A stretch of DNA of 64,000 nt from Rhodobacteraceae bacterium WFHF2C18 (GCA_002166865.1 NHTQ01000002.1:558001-622000); one strand, 5' to 3'. Shown: positions 36,419 to 45,215, numbered from the stretch's first letter. Notes: a model not told the origin generated them from the letters alone. Program-made: numbers and translations.

Positions 36419-37627
36419 TCACGTAAATTCGTAACAAGCGCACGCTCTAGCCCAGTCAGCTCCAGCAGCGCCTTCAGTTGTCGCGGGGGAACTACAGTGT
36501 ACACGGGCAGGGGTAGTCGGGTCGTAGGCGCAGCCTAGTGCATCTGGTGAGCAGTCCATACTTACCGGAGACCCAGTTCCTACACCTAAAGCATCAAGCA
36601 CGCCTTCGCACTGCGCCAATGACCCCCCAGAACCTGCATATGAAAGAGTCGCCGGATCGTACATTAACATTCCTCCTGCATTGGCACAGACCTGTGTACA
36701 GCTCTCATTTTGCGCTCCTATAAACCAACAATAACCGCCCACCCGTGTGCCTGAACCCAAACAAGAGCCACCGCCGCCAGAACCACTCGTGCCCCCATTG
36801 GCGAGGATAAACCCGATCCATTGATCGCCATTGCAGTATTGGTGGCGTTTCACATCACTATTGTAGAAAACTGAACCCTTAGGCATGGAAGGGTTTGAAC
36901 ATTCTTCCTGACCGGCAGAAGGTGATGGCGCTCCGAGTGCTACCCATTCACTGCCATTGCAGTACAAATAGACGCTCTCGTCACTGTTGAAATATACGCT
37001 AGATTCCGACATTTCGGGGTTCGCACACTTGCTTGACCCAGCCCCGCTAATGCCTATGCCGCCGGTAATTGTATATGTCGAACCCGAAGAGAATGCGATG
37101 CTTGGGTCAAGTTCGTAAATAGAGAAACCATCAAAACTACCCAAGAAGGTAACATCGTAGCCCGTCCCGTTGATTTCAATCGATGTATTGCTAGGAGACG
37201 CAGCTTGCAGTGTATATACAGCTGTACCCTCATTGGCCCCGCTATTTTCGGCATAGACCAATCCTTCGATTCTTTCGCCATTTATAAATGTATTTCCTGT
37301 TATGCTTCCCATGACTTCAGGGCCATCTAACGTTGCCAAAGTCGGAGAAATATATCCCCAGTACTCATATGGCACATCTGTATAGTTTCCCGCCGTCATG
37401 ATGCTGGTGCTATTCAAAGAAATGTCACCTAATCCATGCCACGAAGTGCCATCACAAAATTGAAGGACTGAATAATCTACATTGTAAACTAGACTTCCAT
37501 CTCCCCCTGCCGGGTTAGAGCAAGCAGCGTTTGAAGAGTTGGGTGAAATTACAAAGATAAGGAAGAGGGCCGCAAAGAAGCTCCTCAATGTGATAGAAGG
37601 TATTTTTTCGCATATCCTAGTCATCAC
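36419..37627 (-). CDS. Secreted cysteine-repeat protein
   Basis: 402 residues, AT-rich relative to its neighbours. A signal peptide (SFFAALFLIFVISPNSSNA, cleavage near 35) is followed by at least three units of about 35 residues with the pattern C-x-N-P ... GS-x-x-YN-x-D ... C-[DN]-G-x-x-W-x-x-[LF]-G (beginning at about residues 35, 210 and 245). A C-terminal cysteine-rich domain (CLGSGTRVGGYCWFIGAQNESCTQVC ... ACACYEFT) finishes the protein. Such repeats occur in surface or phage-tail-associated proteins. Its start overlaps the stop of the S74 protein by 4 bases. Function and surface attachment are unknown. Confidence 0.75.
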   Translation of the reverse strand: MMTRICEKIPSITLRSFFAALFLIFVISPNSSNAACSNPAGGDGSLVYNVDYSVLQFCDGTSWHGLGDISLNSTSIMTAGNYTDVPYEYWGYISPTLATLDGPEVMGSITGNTFINGERIEGLVYAENSGANEGTAVYTLQAASPSNTSIEINGTGYDVTFLGSFDGFSIYELDPSIAFSSGSTYTITGGIGISGAGSSKCANPEMSESSVYFNSDESVYLYCNGSEWVALGAPSPSAGQEECSNPSMPKGSVFYNSDVKRHQYCNGDQWIGFILANGGTSGSGGGGSCLGSGTRVGGYCWFIGAQNESCTQVCANAGGMLMYDPATLSYAGSGGSLAQCEGVLDALGVGTGSPVSMDCSPDALGCAYDPTTPARVHCSSPATTEGAAGADWARACACYEFT

Positions 37628-38490
37628 TCTCCGAATTTTTCGATGTGACCGTGGTCGTTTTCTTTTTCTATTTCTTCAATTTTTTGGATGAGGGCGGCAT
37701 TCTCTTTTTTGATATCCATAACTTCATCGCGCAGTAGATCGAGGTCGTCTTGCTGTGCTTTCGTCGCCTCTACGAGCGGCGCAATCATGCCTAAATAGTT
37801 TAGGGTTTTGAGACCATCAGACTTTGTGATGACCAATTCGGGGAAAGCCGTTTCAACCTCCTGCGCGATCAAACCGTATTCTACAGCGCTGCTTCCATCG
37901 CCCTTCATCGTGAAAGAGTATCCCTGCAAGGCAAGAACGCCCTCCAATGAATTTTCGAGTGGCGTGAGGTTGTCCTTCTGGCGGCGATCAGAGACGTCTG
38001 TGAGTGTGCCAGTGAAATTGATATCACCAACGACATCGAGCGCTACACTCGGGTCTGTCTTGCCGATACCGACCTGCGGAGTGCCACTATTGTAATAGAT
38101 GTCGTCACCTGTCCCCGACGACCAGAGTCCGCCTCCGCCACCAACTGCTGCACCCCAACTACTTCCGTCCCATGTCAGAACGTCATTTGTGCCCTTCCCA
38201 GACGTGTCCACATCCGCGAGGTCATCGATATTCTCTATACTCTCTGTGACTGTTGGTGCAGGTTGACCCGACAATGAGCTGATAGATAAGCCACCAGCAG
38301 AATAATAAGATATCGCCGCTTGCCAATTCGAGCCGTCACACACGAGCACATCGACGCCGTCGGAATCGTTTGTAGTGTGCAGGGCGCCTGACGCTGGGCA
38401 CGGATCACCAGCAGAGTAATCTGCTGCTAGTGCATGATCGCCCATCCCTACCAATATCAACGTACAAAATATTCCAAATAAATATCTCAC
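37624..38490 (-). CDS. Secreted protein with peptidase S74 (intramolecular chaperone) domain
   Basis: 288 residues. Signal peptide at 1-22, one cysteine-repeat unit at about 30-60 like those of the neighbouring protein (PCPASGAL ... CDGSNWQAA), a Ser/Gly linker with DLADVDTSGKG and NDVLTWDGSSW, a short beta segment YNSGTPQVGIGKTDPSVALDVVGDINFTGTL, and the S74 chaperone domain at about 168-245 with the SDRRQKDN self-cleavage motif and EYGLIAQEVETAFPELV. Residues 245-280 form a coiled coil. S74 domains fold trimeric tail fibres and then cut themselves off. A Sec-exported version next to conjugation genes is unusual. Confidence 0.85.
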   Translation of the reverse strand: MRYLFGIFCTLILVGMGDHALAADYSAGDPCPASGALHTTNDSDGVDVLVCDGSNWQAAISYYSAGGLSISSLSGQPAPTVTESIENIDDLADVDTSGKGTNDVLTWDGSSWGAAVGGGGGLWSSGTGDDIYYNSGTPQVGIGKTDPSVALDVVGDINFTGTLTDVSDRRQKDNLTPLENSLEGVLALQGYSFTMKGDGSSAVEYGLIAQEVETAFPELVITKSDGLKTLNYLGMIAPLVEATKAQQDDLDLLRDEVMDIKKENAALIQKIEEIEKENDHGHIEKFGE

Positions 38491-38545
38491 AAGAATATTA
38501 TACGATGATTATCCTTATTAAAATACTAAGAATTTATCCTTTTCC

Positions 38546-38800
38546 TCAAAAAGGTATGTCCTCCTCGTCAAGCAGCGTCGGATCGCGCATCAGCCCCGCC
38601 TTGAAGAAGCACGGCTGAGCGAGGCGCTGCGATAGCGCCTCGTCCTCTAGCCGGTCATGCTCTTCCCACTGCATGAGGGCATGAGCGAGCACCATCGCTG
38701 CGAATGCCTCCCGGTCATCGTAAGATGCCTGTTCGGCAAGCCGTTCAAGCCTTGGGCCGAAGTTGTCGCCGAGATCAACTGTGTAGAAGTACCCAATCAT
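38546..38800 (-). CDS. Small acidic island protein
   Basis: 84 residues, acidic, no recognised domain (FYTVDLGDNFGPRLERLAEQASYDDREAFAAMVLAHALMQWEEHDRLEDEALSQRLAQPC). The stop overlaps the next start by 4 bases, so the two genes are coupled. Confidence 0.65.
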   Translation of the reverse strand: MIGYFYTVDLGDNFGPRLERLAEQASYDDREAFAAMVLAHALMQWEEHDRLEDEALSQRLAQPCFFKAGLMRDPTLLDEEDIPF

Positions 38801-39054
38801 GACGTCTCCTTTCTGCGCTGGCGTTTGCCGCGCTTGGTGTTCCTCGGTTCGATGGCGACATCCAGGCCATGCGCTTTGGCAAGTTCCTTAATCCTGGCGA
38901 TGGCTTCGCGCTTGCGGCTATTCTCACGTTCGGTGAGCAGCGCCTGCGCTTTGCCGATCAGATCGTGCAGAGCCTCGTCGGGAGCCTGATCGAGGGCCTT
39001 GGTGTCGATCGGCTGTGTTGTCAGGTTCGGCGTATGTTGGGTCTGTTCGTGCAT
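38797..39054 (-). CDS. Small basic protein, possibly nucleoid-associated
   Basis: 85 residues. Acidic N-terminal half, then a basic tail with KREAIARIKELAKAHGLDVAIEPRNTKRGKRQRRK, resembling the N-terminal coiled coil and AT-hook-like end of small H-NS-type proteins. Evidence for DNA binding is limited to charge and helix pattern. Between the J-domain gene and the acidic protein in one minus-strand operon. Confidence 0.55.
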   Translation of the reverse strand: MHEQTQHTPNLTTQPIDTKALDQAPDEALHDLIGKAQALLTERENSRKREAIARIKELAKAHGLDVAIEPRNTKRGKRQRRKETS

Positions 39055-39084
39055 GGTCTTGCTCCTTCTGGTTTTGGGCGGGCG

Positions 39085-39579
39085 TTACGCCCAGCCTTGT
39101 TGCTGACGGATCAGGTCGCGGGCGATGTTGAGTGCTTTGGCCAGCGCCGGATTGCCCCCGACATCCGGGTGTGCTTTGACGATGGCCTGGCGATAAGCGC
39201 GCGATAGGTCAGGCTTGCTGAAACCTCCCTCTGGCAGGCCGAGCAGGGTGCAGGCTACCTCCCAGCTATCGATGACCGGCACACTCTGTTCCTGGCGCAC
39301 GCGCTCTTGCGCTTGCTGTTGCCAGTGGGGCTGTCCTTCCCAGAGCGCTACGCCGCGCGCGGCATGCCCAGTCATCTCGCGCAGGGCGGCGATGGTGATG
39401 ATTGTAGCTGCCGCTGCGCCGCGCAGGGTGAGCGCGGCGACCGTCAGCAGAAGCTCGGGCAGCACAAACCGGACGAATAGCAGGGCTGCGCTGCCAATTG
39501 CGGCAAGGATGCCGATGACGGCGAAGATGATGCCCGCCCCGATCACCAGGGCGAAGAAGAGAACGATGATAAATTCCAT
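39085..39579 (-). CDS. Membrane-anchored J-domain protein
   Basis: 164 residues from MEFIIVLFFALVIGAG; the ATG overlaps the coupling protein stop (TGATG). Two or three hydrophobic segments (about 1-30, 34-70) precede a cytoplasmic domain with the J-domain core FSKPDLSRAYRQAIVKAHPDVGGNPALAKALNIARDLI, including the essential HPD. J proteins stimulate Hsp70 ATPase. A coupling-protein-linked J protein in a mobilization operon suggests a role in handling the relaxase-DNA complex or its unfolding for transfer; that part is inference. Confidence 0.8.
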   Translation of the reverse strand: MEFIIVLFFALVIGAGIIFAVIGILAAIGSAALLFVRFVLPELLLTVAALTLRGAAAATIITIAALREMTGHAARGVALWEGQPHWQQQAQERVRQEQSVPVIDSWEVACTLLGLPEGGFSKPDLSRAYRQAIVKAHPDVGGNPALAKALNIARDLIRQQQGWA

Positions 39580-41195
39580 CAGAAATTCCCCCAATATTGT
39601 GCGGCGAGGCCTGCAGCGAAGGTCAGATACAGCGCCTTGGCGACGGGATGCGGGGCCAGAAGCCAGATCAGCGCGTAGAAAAGCTGGCCCTTGAGAACCT
39701 TGGCACTGGTGCCGAAGGTGAACGGGCTCTTCTTCTTCCGGTACGGGTTGCGGTGAAACAGCCCGCGCAGTTCCGGACGCTTCCAATAGGGCGTCTTCTT
39801 CAGCGCCGCCGGGCGGTTCTTGCCGGTAAAAACAAGCTGATCCTTCCCCGGTGCGTAGAGGATTTCATCGATATCCATCAGCGCGCGGCGCGCTTCGGAC
39901 TCGGTGAGTTTGCCCTCATGGTTCAGGCTTTGAGTCTTCACCGTCAGTTGGCCGAGCAGCTTGGTAACGTGCTCTGCCGTTTGCAGATCACCGACCCCGA
40001 TGAATTGCCGTAAGCCGCAATTCGCGAGGAAGGTCTGCCAGCCCTTGCCATAGAGGTCTTCGACCTGACCAAGGTTCTGGAAGATCGGCCAGAGCACGAC
40101 ATTGTACTTGCGCAGTGTGGCCAGCCAGTTCGGAAACCGTGTGACCTTACCGAGAGCAGCCGCCTCATCGATGATGAACAGCACCTTCTCGCGCGCTGTC
40201 GGCAAGCGCTGCATCTCCTGGATGGCGCAGCCGAGCGCAAGGCGCGGGATGGCCGCATGGCTTTCATTGAATTCCAGCGGCAGGACGACTGCGATGATCG
40301 CGCCTTTGACGCGCTTACCGTCCTTGGTTGTGCCCTTCAGCGCGGCAAAATCCACATCGCTGCGCTTCAGATTGTCCTGCACGACCGGGTCGCCCAGCCA
40401 GGCAAGGTCTTGCTGGATCGTGGACATGATCGCCGAGAACTCTTCGGACGCCTGTTCCTCACGCCGGTTCATCGCCGAGGCGATCTTGCCGACGAGGTCC
40501 TGGCAGTCAGGACGGTCCTGCATCTTTTGCAGCAGGTTGTCCCATTCATCGGCACCGGCATAGGCGAGATCGAATAGCGTGCCGAGATGGCGGTCTTCCT
40601 TCGGGTAGTGCCGCGCCATGAACATCAGCGCGGCCTGCAGGAAGCTTTCAGCGGCGTCCTTGAAGAACTTGCTGTTGCCGGACTCATTGCCGCTGCGCGA
40701 GATTAGCTGTTCAGCGATCAGCTTCGCGCTGGACGCAAAGGTGCGTTCATTCGGGTCGAGCGTATCGACTGGGTTGAACCCATGCGTTGGCAGCGCCCAC
40801 GGTTCTTCGGTGAACATGCCGAAAGGATTGATGACCATGACCTCATAGCCCTTCTTGCGCCAGGCCTTGATCGCGATGGCGGTGTTCTCACCGCCCGGAT
40901 CATTGAGGAAGGCAAACGGGGCGAGAAGCGCGTTCGGGACGATGGCGCAGGCGCCCTTACCGCTGCCGGACTCGCCGCAGGTGATGGCGTGGGTGTCCTG
41001 GTAGTAGACCGGCAGAAGACCGGTCCAGTCGCCGACCAGAATGCCGCGCTGTTTGAACAGGCCTGCCTTCATGGCATCCCAAGGCTTGAGCCAACTCGCA
41101 CTCCCAAAGGTCGTGCGGTCCTTGTTAAAGCGCCAGTTCAGAAGGCCGAGGCCCAGAACGCCTGCGGCGGTATATGCGAGGAAGCTGCCAGCCAT
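39579..41195 (-). CDS. VirD4/TraG-type conjugative coupling protein
   Basis: 538 residues from MAGSFLAYTAAGVLGLGLLNW; an upstream extension was rejected. One N-terminal membrane helix, then an ATPase domain with Walker A GESGSGKG (residues 74-81) and Walker B VLFIIDEAAALG (about 286-297), and the TraG-type segment QLVFTGKNRPAAL near the end. It docks the relaxosome to a type IV secretion channel; no such channel is encoded in the window, so it may use a helper system. An operator-like GTGTCCA box lies 60-80 bases upstream. Confidence 0.93.
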   Translation of the reverse strand: MAGSFLAYTAAGVLGLGLLNWRFNKDRTTFGSASWLKPWDAMKAGLFKQRGILVGDWTGLLPVYYQDTHAITCGESGSGKGACAIVPNALLAPFAFLNDPGGENTAIAIKAWRKKGYEVMVINPFGMFTEEPWALPTHGFNPVDTLDPNERTFASSAKLIAEQLISRSGNESGNSKFFKDAAESFLQAALMFMARHYPKEDRHLGTLFDLAYAGADEWDNLLQKMQDRPDCQDLVGKIASAMNRREEQASEEFSAIMSTIQQDLAWLGDPVVQDNLKRSDVDFAALKGTTKDGKRVKGAIIAVVLPLEFNESHAAIPRLALGCAIQEMQRLPTAREKVLFIIDEAAALGKVTRFPNWLATLRKYNVVLWPIFQNLGQVEDLYGKGWQTFLANCGLRQFIGVGDLQTAEHVTKLLGQLTVKTQSLNHEGKLTESEARRALMDIDEILYAPGKDQLVFTGKNRPAALKKTPYWKRPELRGLFHRNPYRKKKSPFTFGTSAKVLKGQLFYALIWLLAPHPVAKALYLTFAAGLAAQYWGNF

Positions 41196-41554
41196 TGTAC
41201 AAGCCTTTCGTTCTGGTGCTGGCTTCCTATTAAGGGCACGATCGCGCAAAAGTCTTGGACACAAGCTGGACACGGGGCATGGGCAAGGTGTGATTGATTT
41301 CTGCGGATTACCGTTCAACCCGACGTTCGAGATTAGGGTGGTGCGGATCACGGAGCGGGCAGAGGATTAGGGCGCGTCCTGTTCAGGACCGGGCTCTAGG
41401 CAGCGTCGCTGCCCCAAGCCAGTCGTTTTGGCCGGAAGGTCACGATCCCTCGCGCGAAAAAAGTCAGATGCTGGCAGCGCATGCGGCAGGAAATCTGTTT
41501 CCATGGCGAAACATTCCTCTGTCGCAGTTATATCGCGGACGATAGACCGGGCGC
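41196..41554. promoter_or_regulatory. Divergent promoter region of the coupling protein and UDG-like gene
   Basis: No gene. It holds the TGGACAC box at 41256-41273, a TTAATA sequence 22 bases from it that could be the -10 of the coupling protein, and stem-loops at 41376-41389 (GTCCT/AGGAC) and 41399-41413 (GGCAGC/GCTGCC). Confidence 0.5.
41256..41273. promoter_or_regulatory. TGGACAC-N4-TGGACAC box upstream of the coupling protein
   Basis: Two direct copies, 41256-41262 and 41267-41273, 11 bases apart, identical in sequence and spacing, including the AAGC spacer, to the box upstream of the excisionase. Distance to the -10-like TTAATA is 22 bases, also as there. Confidence 0.55.
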
Positions 41555-42325
41555 ATGAATGACATCCTGTTTCGCAAATTCGCGCCCGTGCTTACCGATC
41601 CCGTTGCGCCAAAACTCCGCGATGAGCGGTTGCTGATCGATCAAGACGGCACGCTGAAAGTCTATTACGCGCCGTTCGAGTACGTGAATCCGAAAGCGCG
41701 TATCGTGCTGGTTGGCATCACGCCGGGGCCAACGCAGATGGTTAATGCGAACAAGGAAGCGCGGTCGGCGCTGCAGCGCGGGCTATCTAATGAAGAAGCG
41801 ATGGAACGCGCCAAGCTCACCGCATCGTTCAGCGGCGAGCCGATGCGTGGCAACCTGATCAAGCAACTCGATCATTGGGGTGTACCCCAATGGCTTGGCA
41901 TCGATAGTGCAGCAAGCCTGTTCGGTGATCAGGCTCACCTTCTTCAATCTACGTCGTTGCTGCGTTACCCGACATTCGTGGCGGATAAGGACTATGCTGG
42001 TAGCCCCGACATGATCCGTAATCCGTTTCTGCGAAGGGTGTTGTACGACCACTTCGTCGAGGAAGTACGCCAATTGCCGGACGCGCTCTTTTTTAGCCTA
42101 GGACCGAAAGTCCAACCAGTGCTACAACGTCTTGTCAGTGATGGAGCAATTAAGCCGGATCAGGCGGCCTTCGGTCTTCTGCATCCGTCAGGGAACAACA
42201 CCTACCGGATTGCGTATCTGACCGGGGATCGCTCAGAACCTGTACCACACGCAACAAACCCCGCGCCTTACGACGCGGGCAGAGAGGCGTTTCGTACGCG
42301 CATGCTGAAAGATGTAAGCACCTAG
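41555..42325 (+). CDS. Uracil-DNA glycosylase superfamily-like protein
   Basis: 256 residues. GITPGPTQM (about 52-60) is the motif A-like glycine-rich pocket, and LLHPSGNN (about 208-215) is the motif B-like loop with the catalytic-type His. Such proteins excise uracil or other lesions, or only bind DNA. The family member typically stands alone in islands. Single gene, divergent from the coupling protein. Confidence 0.8.
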   Translation: MNDILFRKFAPVLTDPVAPKLRDERLLIDQDGTLKVYYAPFEYVNPKARIVLVGITPGPTQMVNANKEARSALQRGLSNEEAMERAKLTASFSGEPMRGNLIKQLDHWGVPQWLGIDSAASLFGDQAHLLQSTSLLRYPTFVADKDYAGSPDMIRNPFLRRVLYDHFVEEVRQLPDALFFSLGPKVQPVLQRLVSDGAIKPDQAAFGLLHPSGNNTYRIAYLTGDRSEPVPHATNPAPYDAGREAFRTRMLKDVST

Positions 42326-42371
42326 ACGATCATCCGGATGTATGATGGAAACACTTGCGCCGAAACGCCAT

Positions 42372-42704
42372 CTAATCATCGCTTTCGAGCAGCCGCAGCG
42401 TCACCCGATCTTCCAGCAATTCCACCAGCTCCGGATCACCGCGCTCATACTCATCAGGGATATGCAGCGTGACGATCATGTTATCAGGCGGGCGCTGCTT
42501 GAACTTCTTCCTGATGCGTTCGCGGTGATGGGTTTCCATCGCGAATATCATGTCGGCAGAAGCGACCAGGTCCTTGGTCAATGGGCGCGGCGCATCGGAC
42601 GACGTTCCCGCCGAGATCGCTTCAATGCCCGGATAATCCCGGAAGACATCTTCAGCCGTCGGGCTCCTTAACTTGTTGGCGGTGCAAACGAACAGGATAC
42701 GCAT
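42372..42704 (-). CDS. Low molecular weight tyrosine phosphatase-like protein, short form
   Basis: 110 residues. The catalytic loop FVCTANKLRSPTAE (Cys7, Arg13) replaces the usual CxxNxCRSP and the C-terminal aspartate pair is at IPDEYERGDPELVELL. It is shorter than ordinary LMW phosphatases (about 150) but of the same fold. It stands convergent to the UDG-like gene. Target unknown. Confidence 0.85.
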   Translation of the reverse strand: MRILFVCTANKLRSPTAEDVFRDYPGIEAISAGTSSDAPRPLTKDLVASADMIFAMETHHRERIRKKFKQRPPDNMIVTLHIPDEYERGDPELVELLEDRVTLRLLESDD

Positions 42705-43110
42705 GGCGGCAGTCTAGCTAGCCATGCAGGGTTGCACAGCGCAAAATTCATCCGGCGGATTTTGAAAGGGCGCGGCCTATAGGTTCTGCCTTGCTCCGCC
42801 TTCCGGCGTGTCCTGATTCCGCCATTCATTTCATGCGCGTCTGACTGTCCTGGTTTCGCGTCTCGCGCGGCCTCAGTCGTGCCCGTCTCCTCCCATTGGT
42901 AGCCGCCCGCATCGCCAGACCGTGCTGGAAGCTGACGCATAACGCGGGGCTGATGGCCGCAACTTGCTTTGTCGGCTCCCCCGTCCGCCTTCGCCAAGGC
43001 TTCGGCGAGACGGTCCCCCCAACAAAGCGTTGCAGCCGCCCCGACGCATGCGCCGGTCGCATCCGCATCGGCTGGCATGGGGCTGGCCCAATTTACCAAG
43101 GAGACTTGAA
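42705..43110. other. Gene-free leader of the DUF2958 cluster
   Basis: About 400 bases with no credible gene. The part 42963-43030 can form a large branched stem: GCTTTGT pairs with ACAAAGC and CCGTC with GACGG around GCCTT-CGCC-AAGGC. Similar long leaders occur before other small genes of the island. The ribosome binding site AAGGAGACTTGAA precedes the start at 43111. Confidence 0.45.
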
Positions 43111-43347
43111 ATGACGACTGAACACGAAACCAACGATCAAACCAAATCCGCAGGCGCACGCCCGAAATTCCGGGCCTGGCTGGTGCAGGACACGCCGGAA
43201 GGCGAAGCGCACTGGACCGAGCTTTCCGGCCTGTGGCCGACAAAATCCGGCACCGGCTTCAAGGGTGCGCTACGCACGCCGCTGGCCGCTACCGAAGGCC
43301 GTCTGGTGATCCTGCCCGCCACCTTCAAACCCGGCAAGGAGGCCTGA
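43111..43347 (+). CDS. Small island protein
   Basis: 78 residues with a polar N-terminus and the sequence KFRAWLVQDTPEGEAHWTELSGLWPTKSGTGFKGALRTPLAATEGRLVILPAT, an OB-fold-like or beta-rich pattern. Not recognised. First of four tightly spaced plus-strand genes. Confidence 0.7.
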   Translation: MTTEHETNDQTKSAGARPKFRAWLVQDTPEGEAHWTELSGLWPTKSGTGFKGALRTPLAATEGRLVILPATFKPGKEA

Positions 43348-43351
43348 TCTG

Positions 43352-43711
43352 ATGAAGCTACTTCTTACCGAACATACCAAAAAGCTCATCGAGCACGGTC
43401 GCGCGACAAGCGCGGCCCAGCTCGAAGGACTGGACGAGCCCGACCACATGCCGGTGGTCAAGCTCTTCACCCCGGATGCGAATTGCACCTGGCTGATTTC
43501 AGAGCTCGATCCCGACGATCCCGATCTCGCCTTCGGTCTGTGCGACCTCGGCTTCGGCTGCCCCGAACTTGGCAGTGTGCGCATCAGCGAGATTGAATCC
43601 GTGCGCGGCGCGTTCGGCCTTCCTGCGGAGCGCGACCGGCACTTCCGTCCGGAACGCAGCCTGTCGGCCTATGCCGATCTGGCTAGAGCGAACGGGAGGA
43701 TTGTCGCATGA
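43352..43711 (+). CDS. DUF2958 domain protein
   Basis: 119 residues of the DUF2958 family (VVKLFTPDANCTWLISELDPDDPDLAFGLCDLGFGCPELGSVRISEIESVRG), a small protein common in conjugative islands and plasmids. Four bases overlap the next start (ATGA). Biochemical role unknown. Confidence 0.88.
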   Translation: MKLLLTEHTKKLIEHGRATSAAQLEGLDEPDHMPVVKLFTPDANCTWLISELDPDDPDLAFGLCDLGFGCPELGSVRISEIESVRGAFGLPAERDRHFRPERSLSAYADLARANGRIVA

Positions 43712-43938
43712 GATACGAAGTTCAAACCAACACGCTTTGGAATGGCTGGGTGAACACCTGGCGCATCGAGTACCTTGACGGAACTGTCGAATACGAGACA
43801 TTTCCAAACAGTGCCGAAGCGCAGGCGGCCTTGAATGAGTACCTGGACGATCTCTGGGACGAAATCACCGCCGGTCAAACGCACCCTGACGCTTACGATA
43901 TCGACCGATACCGCGTTGCGAAGGTAGGTGCGCCATGA
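43708..43938 (+). CDS. Small conserved island protein
   Basis: 76 residues, acidic, Trp/Tyr-rich (WNGWVNTWRIEYLDGTVEYETFPNSAEAQAALNEYLDDLWDE). Typical of island genes following DUF2958. Overlaps both neighbours by 4 bases, so it is coupled in translation. Confidence 0.75.
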   Translation: MRYEVQTNTLWNGWVNTWRIEYLDGTVEYETFPNSAEAQAALNEYLDDLWDEITAGQTHPDAYDIDRYRVAKVGAP

Positions 43939-44234
43939 GCAGCACCTACCAAACATTCCGTATCGAGTGGCAAGGTATCGGTGTCACAATCCGCTGGGCG
44001 CCGAATTGGACGAATTCGTCCACGTATCCGGTCGCCCATCTCGAACTGATCAGTGAGGGGCGGGTAAAACTGCCCGTCACCAAGACAGGCTACCGCTCGC
44101 ACTTCACCAGCCGCGAAGCGGTCGAAGATCACGGCGGCCCCGTTGCGTTCGCCATCGCCTGGCTCGATCACGAAGCGCAGAGCGAAGCGTGGCAGCGCCA
44201 CGTGGAACAGAGCAAGCAGATGAGCTTGTTCTGA
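43935..44234 (+). CDS. Small conserved island protein
   Basis: 99 residues, beta-rich first half (TFRIEWQGIGVTIRWAPNW, AHLELISEGRVKLPVT) and helical C-terminus. Often found in the DUF2958 group. Function unknown. Confidence 0.72.
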   Translation: MSSTYQTFRIEWQGIGVTIRWAPNWTNSSTYPVAHLELISEGRVKLPVTKTGYRSHFTSREAVEDHGGPVAFAIAWLDHEAQSEAWQRHVEQSKQMSLF

Positions 44235-44338
44235 TGTCTTGCACCGAGCCTGCCCTGTCGTTTGCAAGACGGCAGGGCTTGTCCATCGGTATCCTGCAGC
44301 GTTTGATGACGGCAAACGGAATAAAGCGCGGGATTTCA

Positions 44339-45136
44339 ATGACCAATTCACCGACCATCGACGACAAGGAGCGGGACACTATCCGCTGGAGGCTGCAGCA
44401 ATATCAGCAGCGTCACGGCGATATGGGCGTACCCAAACTCTATCAGCACATGCTGTATTACTTGCGCGAGAGTAATATCGACCTGTTCCATCTCGACCTG
44501 CGTTCGCTGCAGCGCTTCATGCGCAATGAAGTGCGCACGGCCGACGAGAAAGTCGTGCGCTATCGAAAGTTTCTGGACATCGTCTTTCCAAAATCCGACG
44601 GCTTCATTGAGAATTTCGTTGCCCTTCTGCGCGAGAAGATGATCTTCCCGGTTTCCATTGGCTTCGGCGAAGAGACTGTTCCCTTCGATACACATTACTG
44701 GCCCAAGCCACTCATCGATTACCAGGGCGTCTATGACGTCGCGTATGCCGCATACGGTAGTGCTTTTCCTGATCCGAACCGCCCAAGTGATGCAAAGTGT
44801 CTGTTCCTCCCCGCAGCTACCGAGCACGCGCTGCGCGTCTCGCGCATCACGCGCTACGACGGTGAGGATCGCGAAGGCAGAAAAGAGCCGGAATATCTGC
44901 CTGACGTCTCGAACATCGCTTGCATGAAATGCGGTAGAGGTCAGTTCTTGCTGGCATCTGTCGGGTTTGAGAACGTGGAATTCACGCTGCTTCGCGACAC
45001 GACACCCGAGGATGCCGGTTTCCAAACAGTTCTGACAGGACATTGCTTCCATACTGTCGCGCCAGAGGCAGGTCAGGACGGAATCCTGAGCGTGCGCTTT
45101 ACCAAGACAGACGGCCCCGAGTTCCCGAGGGAATAA
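44339..45136 (+). CDS. Unknown protein, 265 residues
   Basis: From the ATG reading MTNSPTIDDKERDTI; an upstream extension is doubtful. The N-terminal 100 residues are helical (RWRLQQYQQRHGDMGVPKLYQHMLYYLRESNIDLFHLDLRSLQRFM), and the C-terminal half has a CMKCGRGQFLLASVGFENVEF segment with a possible zinc-binding CxxC. I do not recognise it. It is the last gene before the terminator at 45184 and the stem-loop array. Confidence 0.7.
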   Translation: MTNSPTIDDKERDTIRWRLQQYQQRHGDMGVPKLYQHMLYYLRESNIDLFHLDLRSLQRFMRNEVRTADEKVVRYRKFLDIVFPKSDGFIENFVALLREKMIFPVSIGFGEETVPFDTHYWPKPLIDYQGVYDVAYAAYGSAFPDPNRPSDAKCLFLPAATEHALRVSRITRYDGEDREGRKEPEYLPDVSNIACMKCGRGQFLLASVGFENVEFTLLRDTTPEDAGFQTVLTGHCFHTVAPEAGQDGILSVRFTKTDGPEFPRE

Positions 45137-45183
45137 TCGCAGGCTCAGCACAAGATGCGGAGCAAGCACGAAGCGCGCAGTGC

Positions 45184-45215
45184 AAAGCCTCTACGGGAAA
45201 CCGTAGAGGCTTTTT
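45184..45215. terminator. Strong bidirectional terminator
   Basis: Thirteen-base stem AAAGCCTCTACGG/CCGTAGAGGCTTT with a GAAA loop, followed by T residues; A residues precede it, so it also works on the other strand. It closes the DUF2958 operon 48 bases after the last stop. Confidence 0.85.
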
